From: Bryobacterales bacterium
Lineage (GTDB): Bacteria > Acidobacteriota > Terriglobia > Bryobacterales > Bryobacteraceae
Direction of reading: 5' to 3'
DNA: 64,000 nucleotides
Assembly (NCBI GenBank): GCA_016713735.1
Contig: JADJOP010000024.1
Location: forward strand, 1 to 64,000
Shown: one piece after another, positions 36,446 to 45,729 of the stretch
How positions within the stretch are numbered: the stretch's first letter is position 1
Layout: each line of letters begins with the position of its first letter
Notes under the pieces: model-generated
Database searches by the model: none
What the model saw: only the letters and a program-made list of their open reading frames with translations
What the model was told of the DNA's origin: nothing
Program-made: the position numbers and the translations under genes

Positions 36446-37192
36446 CTAGACCTTCCGGCGGCGGATCAAGGCCAGCGCGGCCAGACCGGCGCCCATCAGG
36501 GCGTAGGTGCCGGGCTCGGGCGTGTCAGCGGCGGCCGGGATCTCTTCCAAAGTCACCGACTTGACCTGGAACTGAGAGCTGCTGCCACCCGTGGTGATGT
36601 TCACGCTGGTGAATTCGGTGGGAACCGCGAAGTTGTAGGTGTTTCCCGAGTTTCCGCCGTGGAAATAGGGGCCGGCGGCTGGTCCGAGGATGTTGATGAC
36701 AGCCGTCTCCTCAGGGCTGCCGCCGAAGCAACCGACGAAGCGGATGCAGGTGGGGTCGACCGAGCCGTCAAGACCCTTGAATTTGATCTCGGAAATGTAC
36801 CAGCCGGGAGTCAGCGCGTTGATGCTCAGCGTCTCGGTGGCCAGAACCTGATCCACCTCGTCGCGGTAGAGCGGGTCGTTCAGCGGCGTGTACACGCCGA
36901 GGCCACCGGAGTCGCAACCGGAGGAATTGTTATCCTCACAGGAAATGTAGGCCGTGGCTGGGTTGCCGTTGATGTTCAGCGTGCTGCTGGCCGAGATGCT
37001 GATTGAGGGCAGGCCGGGCAGAACGTAAGGATTGCTGTTGATCAGCGTATCGCCGTCGAGGTCCAACGGAATCGGCGAGGTAGCGGGCGAGCCGAAGTAA
37101 GGATCGCCGCTCTTGAAAACGATCGTAATGGGGGCGGCCAGGAGCGCGCCCGGAATAAGTACTGCAGCCGCAAGGGCCAGGATTCTCTTCAT
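36446..37192 (-). CDS. PEP-CTERM exported protein
   Basis: A 248-residue exported protein. Signal peptide MKRILALAAAVLIPGALLAAP, a beta-rich body with four cysteines that could form two disulfides (ISCEDNNSSGCDSG; TCIRFVGCFGG), and a C-terminal sorting signal TPEPGTYALMGAGLAALALI, then RRRKV: PEP motif, hydrophobic span, basic tail. Such proteins are cut by an exosortase and placed on the outside, often with exopolysaccharide. ATG is preceded by GGAGGAGAG. No exosortase lies in the window. Confidence 0.88.
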   Translation of the reverse strand: MKRILALAAAVLIPGALLAAPITIVFKSGDPYFGSPATSPIPLDLDGDTLINSNPYVLPGLPSISISASSTLNINGNPATAYISCEDNNSSGCDSGGLGVYTPLNDPLYRDEVDQVLATETLSINALTPGWYISEIKFKGLDGSVDPTCIRFVGCFGGSPEETAVINILGPAAGPYFHGGNSGNTYNFAVPTEFTSVNITTGGSSSQFQVKSVTLEEIPAAADTPEPGTYALMGAGLAALALIRRRKV

Positions 37193-37407
37193 CTGATCTC
37201 TCCTCCAATAATCGCGCCGGCGGGAAGCAACCAATGCTTTCCAGCACAAGCGCACAGAAGGAGAATAGCGTCAATGGGAAGTGATTCCATACTTTCACTC
37301 AGAATGAAAGTAATGGTACTGGACCCCTACATACTGAGTCCGGAGTATTTACACAGCGTGGGAGAAAACATCAGAATCAGTACCAATGGGAGGGCTGTTT
37401 GGTGCCA

Positions 37408-38934
37408 TTACCTGGCGGCAAGAGTACCAGTAAAGAATTGATCCACGTCCTGTTTGAACTTGGTGAGCGAGGCCTCGTGAATATACATCATGTGGCCGGC
37501 TTCGTATTCGGCAAAGTGGAAGTTTTTGCGTAGATTACCATCCAGGCCCATGTGGTGGATGGTGTAGAGGGCGGCTTCGAATGGGGTCGCCAGATCGTAG
37601 TAACCGGAGGCGACGAAGATCTTCATATACGGGTTCTTGGCGAGCGCTTCGCGCAGGGCCAGCGAAGTATCCGCATAACCCTGGCCGCCGGGGGAGGAGG
37701 CGATGTGGAAGTCCCAGGGAGCGCTGATGCCTCCGCCGAGAGCGAAATACTCGTACTCGGTTTCAAAGCCCAATTCCTCGCGCGCATATTGGTTCATGGC
37801 CGAGGTGTAGGGGGGGCGGATGGCGGTGAGGGAGGGATCGAACTCGGGGCGTTCGGAAGCCAGGCTGCCTTCGGTGGAGGAGGTCAGCCGGCCATCCAGG
37901 CGGCCCACGGTGAGCCCTTTCTCGCGCATGAGTTCCTTGCAGAAGCGTTGGATTTCGATGCGCAGATCAGAGCGGTCAATGAAGGCGGGGCTGAGCCCGG
38001 TGAGGCGGGCGAGTTGGGCCACGGCCTTCTGGCGTTCGGCGGCGGTCAGTGCGTCTCCTTTATATAGGATGCTCTGATACTCACCGGAAGCATAGCGGCG
38101 GGACTCGCCGATGGCTTTTTCGAGCGAGGCCTGGAGGTCGGCCGGGAGGCGCTTGTGGTAGTGGGCGATGGCGGTGTAAGTGGGCAGGAAGACGGCGTAG
38201 GGCAGGTCGTTGCCGCGGGCAAAGCGGGCGGTTTGGAAGTTGAGGATAGTGGAGATGAGGAAGATGCCGTTGAAGGAGACGCCCTTCTCCACAAGGTGGC
38301 CGGCGAGTCCGGCGGCGCGCGTGGTGCCGTAGCTTTCCCCGGCCAGGAAGAGCGGCGAGCCCCAGCGGCGGTTCTCGGTGAGCCAGGTGCGGATGACGGC
38401 GCCGACCGATTCGATGTCGCCGCGCAGGGAGAAAAAGCGCTTGGCGATGTCGGGCGTTTTGGCGCGCGAGTAGCCTGTGCCGACGGGGTCGATGAAGACG
38501 AGGTCGGTTTTGTCGAGCCAGGTGGAGGGGTTGTCGACGAGGCGGTAGGGCGGCGGGGGCATGGAGCCGTCGGGGTTCATGGGAACGCGGCGCGGGCCGA
38601 TGGCGCCGAGGTGAAGCCAGAGCGATCCGGCGCCGGGGCCGCCGTTGAAGCAGAAGGTGACGGGGCGCTGTTTGGCGTCGCCGGAGTCGACCAGGTAGGC
38701 GGTGTAAAAGAGCTGCGCTTCGATTTCGCCGGCTTCGGTTTTGATGGGCAGGAAGCCGGTGAGCGAGCGGTAGGCGAGGTCCTTGCCGCCCACTTTGATG
38801 GAGTGGGTTTTCAGGATGGCCTTTTCATCGCGGAAGGTGAGAGGTGCAGCGGGTTTAGGCGCCGGCGGCGCTGGCGGTTGGCCCTGGGCAAGGACGGTAC
38901 AGCATAGGACGGCGGCAATCGCGAGGCGATGCAT
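37408..38934 (-). CDS. Exported S10-family serine carboxypeptidase-like peptidase
   Basis: A 508-residue secreted peptidase of the S10 family. Signal peptide MHRLAIAAVLCCTVLAQG is followed by a Pro-rich linker. The oxyanion/substrate loop is VTFCFNGGPGAGSLWLHLG, the nucleophile Ser is in FLAGESYGTTRAAGL, the Asp in FVASGYYDLATP and the His in YEAGHMMYIHEASL. The conserved VFIDPVGTGYSR is also present. It removes C-terminal residues from peptides. It ends only 12 bp before metH begins its 3' end on the same strand, though a functional link is unlikely. Confidence 0.92.
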   Translation of the reverse strand: MHRLAIAAVLCCTVLAQGQPPAPPAPKPAAPLTFRDEKAILKTHSIKVGGKDLAYRSLTGFLPIKTEAGEIEAQLFYTAYLVDSGDAKQRPVTFCFNGGPGAGSLWLHLGAIGPRRVPMNPDGSMPPPPYRLVDNPSTWLDKTDLVFIDPVGTGYSRAKTPDIAKRFFSLRGDIESVGAVIRTWLTENRRWGSPLFLAGESYGTTRAAGLAGHLVEKGVSFNGIFLISTILNFQTARFARGNDLPYAVFLPTYTAIAHYHKRLPADLQASLEKAIGESRRYASGEYQSILYKGDALTAAERQKAVAQLARLTGLSPAFIDRSDLRIEIQRFCKELMREKGLTVGRLDGRLTSSTEGSLASERPEFDPSLTAIRPPYTSAMNQYAREELGFETEYEYFALGGGISAPWDFHIASSPGGQGYADTSLALREALAKNPYMKIFVASGYYDLATPFEAALYTIHHMGLDGNLRKNFHFAEYEAGHMMYIHEASLTKFKQDVDQFFTGTLAAR

Positions 38935-38946
38935 GAGGACCTCCTG

Positions 38947-41900
38947 TTAATCGATTAAAGCCGCACTGGCGTCGGCAGCGGTGAAGTAGGCGCAGTCGGG
39001 ATGGTGGAACACGAGGGCGCTGACGCTGGCCTCGGGCTCCATCATCATGCCTTCGGTGAGTTGGACGCCGATCTCTTCGGGTAGGAGCAGTTGCCAGAGG
39101 CCGGCCTGGTCGTCGAGATTGGGGCAGGCGGGATAGCCGAAGCTGTAACGCTTGCCGCGATAGCGCGAGGTGAAGCGCTGCTGCATGGTCATGTCGGCGG
39201 GGTCGGGCTGGCCCCAGTCTTCGCGCAGGCGGCGGTGGACGTACTCGGCGGCGGCCTCGGCGGTCTCAATGGCGAGGGCTTGCAAGGCGTGGGCCTCGAC
39301 GAAGCGGCCGGCGGCCTTGGCTTCCTCGGAGCGCTCGCGGACGCCTTCGCCGGCGGTGGTGACAAAGAGCGCGAGCGAGTCGCGGTGGGGAGCGGCGGGC
39401 AGGACGTAGTCAGAGAGGCAGAGGCCGTTTTCCAGCGGCTGGCGGCCGAAATGGAAGGAGTGAGTGGGAGTTCCCTGCCCTGCCTGGAAGAGGTGGATCG
39501 TGTTGCCATCGCGCTCGGCTTCAAAGAATTGCCAGACAGCGCGGACCTTCATCCATTCGCGCGCGCCGTGCTTGATCTCCTCCACCTTGTGGAAGAGATC
39601 GAGCGCCTTGTGTTCGCGATGGAGCAGGGCCTGCTCGAAGTTGCCTTTGTAGCCAAGGTGGCGGCCATAGAGCATGAAGGGATTGATGTAGCTCCAGACC
39701 TCGGTCAGGTTGGGAAGCAGGCGCACGCGGCGGTCCGCGTAGGGCGGCGCAAGCGGGGGTACGGTGAGCGAGACTTTGCTGCTGCGCTGAAAGCCGTTGA
39801 CGGGCTCGGCGGGTTCCATGGCGGCGAGGGCCGCGGGCGGGGCTTCGGTGTAGATGTGCGAGGAGAGCAGGCCGTCGCGCTGGGCCGGGTCCATGATCTC
39901 GTTGAGCAGGCGCAGGCCGGTCATCGCATCCTTGGCGTAAAAGGTGGGGGCCTGGTAGGCGGGGCCGATTTTGAGCGTGGTGAACTTCTCACTCAGCGCC
40001 GCGCCGCCCACAAGCAGAGGCACCTGGATGCCCGCGTCGCGGAAATCGTTGGCCGTGGCCACCATCATCTGGGTGGACTTCACGAGCAGTCCCGACAGGC
40101 CGATGGCGTCGGGCAGGTGCTGCTTGTAGGCCTTGATGAGGTCTTCCGGCGGCACCTTGATGCCGAGGTTGACTACGGCGTAGCCGTTGTTTGAGAGGAT
40201 GATCTCGACGAGGTTCTTGCCGATATCATGGACGTCGCCCTTGACGGTGGCGAGCACGATTTTGCCGCGCGAAGCGGTGTCGGCCTTCTCCATGAACTGT
40301 TCGAGGTGAGCGACGGCGGTCTTCATGGCCTCGGCCGATTGGAGCACTTCGGCGACGATGAGTTCGTTGTTGTTGAACAGACGGCCGACTTCGCTCATGC
40401 CCTTCATGAGCGGGCCGTTGATGATGTCCAGCGGCGCGGCGCCTTCGGCGCGCTTGCGCTCGAGGTCGTCAACGAGGCCGTCCTTGGAGCCTTCGATGAT
40501 GTAGCGCGAGAGGCGATCGTCGAGGGGCAGTTCGGCGGCGGAGATGCGCTCCTTGGCGACGGCCGTGCGGAAGTGTTCGGCAATGGCGGCGATGTGGTGC
40601 TGGTTGATGGCGGCTTTTTGTTCGCGCGTCTGTTGGCGCCAGTCTTCAGGGGCGTCGAGCAGGCCTCCTGCCGCGGGCACGGGCCGGTTGAAGAGCAGGT
40701 TTTCCGCCAGCGCGCGCTCGTGCGGATCGAGGGAAGCGAAGCGCTCGAGTTTCTCGGCGTTGACGATGGCAAGGTCGAGGCCGGCCTTGGTGCAGTAGTA
40801 GAGGAAGACGCTGTTGACCACTTCGCGCGCGGCGGCGGGCAGGCCGAAGCTGATGTTGGAGACGCCGAGCACGGTCTTCACGTGCGGGATCTTCTCTTTG
40901 ATCAGCCGCACGCCTTCGATGGTTTCCACGGCGCCGCCAATGTAGTTCTCATCGCCGGTGGCGCAAGGGAAGACGAGCGGGTCAAAGATGAGGTCCTCGG
41001 CCGGGATGCCGTACTTGGCCGTAAGCAGATCGTGGCTGCGCTGGGCGATCTCCAGTTTGCGCTGGCGCGTGAAGGCCTGGGCCTGGAGGGGATCCTCGTC
41101 GATGGTGCCCACAACCAGCGCGGCGCCGTACTGGCGGGCGATGGGGCACACATTCTCGAACTTCTCCTCGCCGTCTTCGAGGTTAATGGAGTTGATGATC
41201 GACTTACCCTGGCAGTAAGTGAGCGATAACTCGATGGCCCGCGGATCGGTAGTGTCGATCATGATGGGGGCCTTGATCTTACGAATGAGCTTTTCGTAGA
41301 AGGGCGCAATGTCGTTGATCTCGTCACGCTCGGACTGTTGCAGGCAGACGTCAATGATGTGCGCGCCGTTGCGCACCTGGCGTTTGGCGATGTCGGTGGC
41401 TTCTTCCCACTGCTCCTCGTTGATGAGCTTCTTGAAGGCGCGCGAACCGATGACGTTGGTGCGCTCGCCGACGATGAGCGGGCGGTTGGAGTCGTCGGCC
41501 TCCACCGTTTCGATGCCGGAAAAGTAAGTGCGCCGCTCGGCGCCGGGAGCCGTGCGCGGGCGTTTGCCTTCCACCATCTGGGCGATGGCCTGGATGTGGG
41601 CGGGCGTAGTGCCGCAGCAGCCGCCGATGAGGTTGAGCCAGCCGTGGTCGACGAACCTCTCCAGTTGCGCGGCCAGCGTGGAGGGGGTCTCCAGGTAAAG
41701 GCCCTCTTCGTTGGGCAGGCCGGCGTTGGGGTAGCAGGAGATGCGCGTCGACGACATCTCGTGGAGCGTGCGGATGTGGTCGGTCATGAACTCGGGGCCG
41801 GTGGCGCAGTTCAGGCCGATGGCGAGCAGCGGGGCGTGGGCCAGCGAGGTGTAGAGGGCGTCGGCGGTTTGGCCGGCGAGCATGGTGCCCATCGGTTCGA

Positions 41901-42501
41901 TGGTGCCTGACACCACGGTGGGGATTGTGTAGCCGCGCTCCTCGGAGAGCCGGGCGATGGCAATGAGAGCGGCTTTGACGTTGCGCGTGTCCTGCGAGGT
42001 TTCCACCAGCAGCAGGTCGGCGCCGCCGTCGAGCAGGCCGCGCGACTGGATGGCGAAGTTCTCAACCAGTTCCGGGAACGTGATGCCGCCGGTGACGGTG
42101 ATCGACTTGGTGGTAGGCCCGATGGAGCCGGCCACAAAGCGCTGCCGGGCGGTGGTGGACAACTCGTCGGCGGCGACGCGGGCCAGGCGCGCGGCTTCGC
42201 GCGAAATCTCATACGCCTTGTCCTGGAGGCCATATTCGGCGAGCACGACGGGCGTGGAACCAAAGGTGTTGGTTTCGACGATGTCGGATCCGGCGCGAAA
42301 GTAGGCGCGGTGGATCTCGGTGATCACGTCAGGCCGGGTAAGGACGAGGTTCTCGTTGCATCCTTCCAGGTCGTGGCCGCCGAAATCATCAGCGGTGAGT
42401 TGCGCATCTTGGATCATCGTCCCCATCGCGCCATCGAGAACGAGAATGCGTGAGGAAAGCGCGTCGAGGAGCGCCTGTCGGCGCAAGTCTTGTGAGCCCA
42501 T
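38947..42501 (-). CDS. metH: Cobalamin-dependent methionine synthase
   Basis: Full-length MetH of 1184 residues, close to the usual 1200. Domains in order: homocysteine-binding barrel (1-320, LDGAMGTMIQ, zinc cysteines in GLNCATGPEF and LIGGCCGTTP), pterin-binding domain (about 340-600, IVGERTNVIGSRAFKK), cobalamin cap and B12-binding domain (about 640-880, with VKGDVHDIGKNLV holding the cobalt-ligating His), and the SAM-binding reactivation domain (about 890-1184, PAAPHRDSLALFVTTAGEGV, then KRYSFGYPACPNLDDQ). It transfers methyl from methyltetrahydrofolate to homocysteine. Only about 40 bp separates it from the divergent sulfatase, leaving no room for a cobalamin or SAM riboswitch. Confidence 0.96.
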   Translation of the reverse strand: MGSQDLRRQALLDALSSRILVLDGAMGTMIQDAQLTADDFGGHDLEGCNENLVLTRPDVITEIHRAYFRAGSDIVETNTFGSTPVVLAEYGLQDKAYEISREAARLARVAADELSTTARQRFVAGSIGPTTKSITVTGGITFPELVENFAIQSRGLLDGGADLLLVETSQDTRNVKAALIAIARLSEERGYTIPTVVSGTIEPMGTMLAGQTADALYTSLAHAPLLAIGLNCATGPEFMTDHIRTLHEMSSTRISCYPNAGLPNEEGLYLETPSTLAAQLERFVDHGWLNLIGGCCGTTPAHIQAIAQMVEGKRPRTAPGAERRTYFSGIETVEADDSNRPLIVGERTNVIGSRAFKKLINEEQWEEATDIAKRQVRNGAHIIDVCLQQSERDEINDIAPFYEKLIRKIKAPIMIDTTDPRAIELSLTYCQGKSIINSINLEDGEEKFENVCPIARQYGAALVVGTIDEDPLQAQAFTRQRKLEIAQRSHDLLTAKYGIPAEDLIFDPLVFPCATGDENYIGGAVETIEGVRLIKEKIPHVKTVLGVSNISFGLPAAAREVVNSVFLYYCTKAGLDLAIVNAEKLERFASLDPHERALAENLLFNRPVPAAGGLLDAPEDWRQQTREQKAAINQHHIAAIAEHFRTAVAKERISAAELPLDDRLSRYIIEGSKDGLVDDLERKRAEGAAPLDIINGPLMKGMSEVGRLFNNNELIVAEVLQSAEAMKTAVAHLEQFMEKADTASRGKIVLATVKGDVHDIGKNLVEIILSNNGYAVVNLGIKVPPEDLIKAYKQHLPDAIGLSGLLVKSTQMMVATANDFRDAGIQVPLLVGGAALSEKFTTLKIGPAYQAPTFYAKDAMTGLRLLNEIMDPAQRDGLLSSHIYTEAPPAALAAMEPAEPVNGFQRSSKVSLTVPPLAPPYADRRVRLLPNLTEVWSYINPFMLYGRHLGYKGNFEQALLHREHKALDLFHKVEEIKHGAREWMKVRAVWQFFEAERDGNTIHLFQAGQGTPTHSFHFGRQPLENGLCLSDYVLPAAPHRDSLALFVTTAGEGVRERSEEAKAAGRFVEAHALQALAIETAEAAAEYVHRRLREDWGQPDPADMTMQQRFTSRYRGKRYSFGYPACPNLDDQAGLWQLLLPEEIGVQLTEGMMMEPEASVSALVFHHPDCAYFTAADASAALID

Positions 42502-42543
42502 GGGGAAAGAAGTGGTTAGTTTGAGTGTATCATTGGGCCTGAA

Positions 42544-43965
42544 ATGGACCGCAGAGCTTTCCTTCGAACGGCCGCCAGCACGGCCTCAACCGCAGCATTT
42601 GCACAACGAACGGGTGGTGGAGGGGAAGACAGGCCGAACATCATCTTCCTGCTCACCGACGACCATAAGCTGGATGCCCTGGGCTGCATGGGCAACCGCA
42701 TCATCCAGACGCCGAACCTGGACCGCATGGCCGCTGAAGGCGTGACCTTCGACCAGCACTGCGTCACCACGGCCATCTGCATGACCTCGCGGGCTAGCAT
42801 CTTCACGGGGCTCTACGCGCGGGCGCACAACATTTGGGATTTCCAGAAGCCGTTCAGCGCCGACCAGATGCGGCGCACCTATCCGGAACTGATGCGCGCC
42901 AGTGGCTACCACACGGGCTTCATCGGCAAGTACGGCGTGGGCGCCGGGCCGACGATGCCGGCGCAGCGGTTCGATTTCTGGCGCGGCGTGCCAGGGCAGG
43001 GGCCGCGATTCCCGCAGTATCAGGGCCGCGAGGTGCATGTCACGGAGATGTTCGGCGGACAGGCGCTGGAGTTCCTTAACCAGGCGCCGAAGGAGAAACC
43101 GTTTTGCCTGTCGGTGAGCTTCAACGTGCCCCATGTGGATGACAACAGCCCGGAGCAGTTCCGGCCGGGCAAGTCGACCGAGGGGATGTATGACGGCGTG
43201 AAGTTCCCCTGGCCGAAGACGGCCGACACGCGCTACATCGAGCAGATGCCGATTGAGGTGCAACGCTCCGAGAACCGCAGGCGCTGGGCGGTGCGCTACG
43301 GCACGCCGGAGCTGTTCCAGAGCAGCATGCGCAAGTACTACCGGCTGATCACGGAGGTGGACACGCAGGTGGGGCTGCTGCGGCGCAAACTACAGGAGCA
43401 GGGGCGCGACCGCAACACGGTCATCCTGTTCACGGGCGACCATGGCTTCTATCTCGGCGAGCATGGGCTGGCGGGCAAGTGGTTCATGCACGAAGAGTCG
43501 ATCCGCACGCCGCTGGTGGTGTTCGATCCGCGGCTGCCGGCGCGGCGGCGTGGAGCGCGCGTGGCCGAAACAACGCTGAACATCGACTTTCATCCGACGA
43601 TGCTCTCGCTAGCGGGCGTGCGCGCGCCTGACGGCACGATGGGGCGCGACTTCTCTTCCCTTCTGCGCGGCGAGCGGACGCCCTGGCGAAGCGAGTTCTA
43701 CTACGAACACAACTTCCCCAACAACGGCTGGATTCCTTCGACCGAGGGCGTGCGCACGAACGACTGGAAGTACACCTTATATACAGACTGCCAGCCGCAG
43801 TATGAGGAGTTGTTCGATCTGCGCAACGACCGGCTGGAGGAGCGCAATCTGGCCAAGGCTTCCGATCAGGCACAGCGGGTAAGCGCGATGCGGGCGCGCT
43901 ACCGGCAATGGCAGGCGTCGATCGACCAGTGGAGGGAAGGCGCGCCGTGGAGCGAACCGGCCTGA
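42544..43965 (+). CDS. Exported type I sulfatase with CMTSR active site
   Basis: A 473-residue sulfatase. The N-terminus MDRRAFLRTAASTASTAAFA is Tat-like. Metal ligands are in NIIFLLTDDHKLDALG, and the formylglycine motif is AICMTSRASIFTGLY: cysteine at the first position but Thr instead of the usual Pro/Ala at the third. FIGKYGVG, PHVDDN and the second metal site TGDHGFYLGEHGLAGKWFMH are conserved. It should hydrolyse sulfate esters of polysaccharides or other substrates, after conversion of the Cys to formylglycine. Close to the iduronate-sulfatase-like branch by general look, but specificity is unknown. Confidence 0.9.
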   Translation: MDRRAFLRTAASTASTAAFAQRTGGGGEDRPNIIFLLTDDHKLDALGCMGNRIIQTPNLDRMAAEGVTFDQHCVTTAICMTSRASIFTGLYARAHNIWDFQKPFSADQMRRTYPELMRASGYHTGFIGKYGVGAGPTMPAQRFDFWRGVPGQGPRFPQYQGREVHVTEMFGGQALEFLNQAPKEKPFCLSVSFNVPHVDDNSPEQFRPGKSTEGMYDGVKFPWPKTADTRYIEQMPIEVQRSENRRRWAVRYGTPELFQSSMRKYYRLITEVDTQVGLLRRKLQEQGRDRNTVILFTGDHGFYLGEHGLAGKWFMHEESIRTPLVVFDPRLPARRRGARVAETTLNIDFHPTMLSLAGVRAPDGTMGRDFSSLLRGERTPWRSEFYYEHNFPNNGWIPSTEGVRTNDWKYTLYTDCQPQYEELFDLRNDRLEERNLAKASDQAQRVSAMRARYRQWQASIDQWREGAPWSEPA

Positions 43966-44001
43966 GGGCCGCACCCGCCCCACACGCAACCGTTTAGTTG
44001 C

Positions 44002-44319
44002 CTACTGCTTCTTCTGCGTTTGCGCGTCGTGCTTTTCCTTGGCGATCTTGCCGCTCAGGGCATCCTGTTTGGCTTCGATCTTGGCGCGCTCGGCGGGCGT
44101 GAGCCCGGGGCCATCGACGCGGTCCTTCACGATCTCGCGATGCAGCTTGCGCTCCTTCTGTTCGATCTTGCGGACTTCACGTTTGGTGAGCTCGCCTGAT
44201 TCGACTCCTTCTTTGATGCGCTTCTGCTGGTTCTTCTGGCGCTCGGCCGGGCGATCGGCCGCGGCGAGCGTGGCTGCGGCAAGCGCCGCGGCGATAGAGA
44301 GGGAAAGGAAGCGTTTCAT
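44002..44319 (-). CDS. Small exported helical protein, paralogue of the upstream gene
   Basis: A 105-residue protein: signal peptide MKRFLSLSIAAALAAATLAAA, then an almost wholly charged helical body (QQKRIKEGVESGELTKREVR, then KIEQKERKLHREIVKDRVDG, then PGLTPAERAKIEAKQDALS). The motif G-E/G-LT-x2-E and D-G-x-GLT-x2-E-R-x-KI-x-A-x-QD-x-LS is shared with the neighbouring 103-residue protein. The pattern is common in exported proteins of proteobacteria and acidobacteria and may act as a periplasmic chaperone; function unknown. Confidence 0.75.
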   Translation of the reverse strand: MKRFLSLSIAAALAAATLAAADRPAERQKNQQKRIKEGVESGELTKREVRKIEQKERKLHREIVKDRVDGPGLTPAERAKIEAKQDALSGKIAKEKHDAQTQKKQ

Positions 44320-44352
44320 GCTGGCTGGTCTCCTGAGTGATTCTAGCCGAAG

Positions 44353-44664
44353 CTAGCGGCAATGTCCGTCGCGGCGCTGGCGGGCGATGTCGCGCGAAAG
44401 CGAGTCCTGGAGGGCATCAATCTTGACGCGTTCACGGAGGGTGAGTCCGCGGCCGTCGAGGGTGTCGCGGCGGATGGTGCGTTGGATGGCGTTGTCGCGG
44501 GCCTGAAGGCGAGCCGCCTCATAGCGCGTGAGGCCACCGCCGCGGGCGCCGGCGATGATGCGCCACTGGTTGGACGATTGCTGATGGCCGATTGGGCCTG
44601 CCGCTTGCAAGGCCAGGGCGCTCAAAGCTCCGATGACGAGCGCGCTTTGTAACAGCGTGTTCAT
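44353..44664 (-). CDS. Small exported helical protein, first of a paralogous pair
   Basis: A 103-residue exported protein with leader MNTLLQSALVIGALSALALQ. The body GARGGGLTRYEAARLQARDN, then AIQRTIRRDTLDGRGLTLRE, then RVKIDALQDSLSRDI matches the downstream protein helix for helix. Arg replaces most of the Lys of its paralogue. 33 bp separate the two genes, so they form an operon. An unusual inverted repeat lies about 40 bp upstream of its start. Confidence 0.75.
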   Translation of the reverse strand: MNTLLQSALVIGALSALALQAAGPIGHQQSSNQWRIIAGARGGGLTRYEAARLQARDNAIQRTIRRDTLDGRGLTLRERVKIDALQDSLSRDIARQRRDGHCR

Positions 44665-44702
44665 ACTGCATCCTCCTGTAGTGTCAAACGCGGCAGCCGG
44701 AG

Positions 44703-44733
44703 GAATGTTGCGCGAAACAAACTCGCAACATTC
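44703..44733. promoter_or_regulatory. 10-bp perfect inverted repeat upstream of divergent genes
   Basis: GAATGTTGCG and CGCAACATTC are perfect inverted repeats with an 11-bp spacer, centre-to-centre 21 bp. They lie in the 273-bp divergent region between the paralogous helical genes and the TIGR03437-TonB operon. No poly-T follows, so an operator is likelier than a terminator. Confidence 0.55.
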
Positions 44734-44937
44734 GTGTTGTGGGGAGAATTTGCCGTCGCTGGGAGAGTAGGGCGAGCTTCGTTTTTACCTGATCGTCATA
44801 TAGAAGTCATTTAACATAAATGGCTCGTCGATACCATCACATTTGTTGTTTACACGGGACCAAGCCCAGTCTCTCCTTCCGGTGCGCCGGCTTGTCCCTC
44901 CCACTCCACAACATCCTTTCCCGATCGAGGAGCCTTC

Positions 44938-45696
44938 ATGAAACCATCCGCCCTGCTGCTTGCGATGACGTTGTGTCTCTCTGCGGTGAGCTTCGCGCAG
45001 ACGCCCGGCCCGGTGGCCGTGGTGAACTATGCCGGCTACACGGGAGATTTCCCGGTGGCTCCAGGATCGATCGCGAGCGCCTACGGCACCTTCACGGGCG
45101 TGGCTACAACCTCGGCCTCGACTCTGTCGCCGATGCCCAAGACGCTGGCCGGCGTCACCCTCAAGGTGAACGGCGTCGACGCTCCTCTTTATTTCGTCTC
45201 CAGCAGCCAGATTAATTTCGTTGTGCCGGCGGCGACGCCGCTCGACAAGCAGACCGTGGAAGTGGTGCAGGGCAGCAACGTCATCGCCCGCGGCACGGTG
45301 AAAGTGTTCGACATCGCCCCCGGGCTTGCGCAGAGTGACGTGCAAAACACCGGGCAAGGCATTCTTCAAAACCAGGACTTCTCCATCAACAGTTCGGCCG
45401 CGCGAGCCAAGCGCGGCGAGATCATTCAGATCTACGCGACCGGTTGTGGGGCCACCAATCCAGCCATTACGGATGGTGCGCCTCCCACAACGCTCTCCCC
45501 CGCCGCCGCCTCGGTGAAGGCGTTCATTGACGTTCGTGAAGTGGGCGTGCAGTTCGCGGGCGCGCATCCGCAGTTTCCCGGCATCTGCCAGGTGAATGCG
45601 GCCGTGCCCAACATCGCTTCCATCACGGGCCGCGTGACGCTGTTCATTACGGTAAACGGAGTGGCGAGCAATCCGGTGTCGTTCTGGGTGGAGTAA
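44938..45696 (+). CDS. TIGR03437-family exported protein
   Basis: A 252-residue exported protein: signal peptide MKPSALLLAMTLCLSAVSFA, then the Solibacter-type domain with VVNYAGYTGDFPVAPGSIAS, LAGVTLKVNGVDAPLYFVSS and SQINFVVPAATPLDKQTVEV, and a C-terminal half GEIIQIYATGCGATNPAITD, VNAAVPNIASITGRVTLFITV. The beta-sandwich repeats are usually found at the C-termini of large secreted proteins; here they stand almost alone. It is the first gene of an operon with a TonB-dependent receptor and a beta-helix protein, which suggests a role at the cell surface with them. Function unknown. Confidence 0.85.
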   Translation: MKPSALLLAMTLCLSAVSFAQTPGPVAVVNYAGYTGDFPVAPGSIASAYGTFTGVATTSASTLSPMPKTLAGVTLKVNGVDAPLYFVSSSQINFVVPAATPLDKQTVEVVQGSNVIARGTVKVFDIAPGLAQSDVQNTGQGILQNQDFSINSSAARAKRGEIIQIYATGCGATNPAITDGAPPTTLSPAAASVKAFIDVREVGVQFAGAHPQFPGICQVNAAVPNIASITGRVTLFITVNGVASNPVSFWVE

Positions 45697-45729
45697 GTCT
45701 CAATCCCCCCCTTTTTGGAACGAACCAAC

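Noticed and set aside
42502..42543. Riboswitch upstream of metH
   Set aside because: Only 42 bp lie between metH and the divergent sulfatase, too short for a cobalamin or SAM riboswitch.
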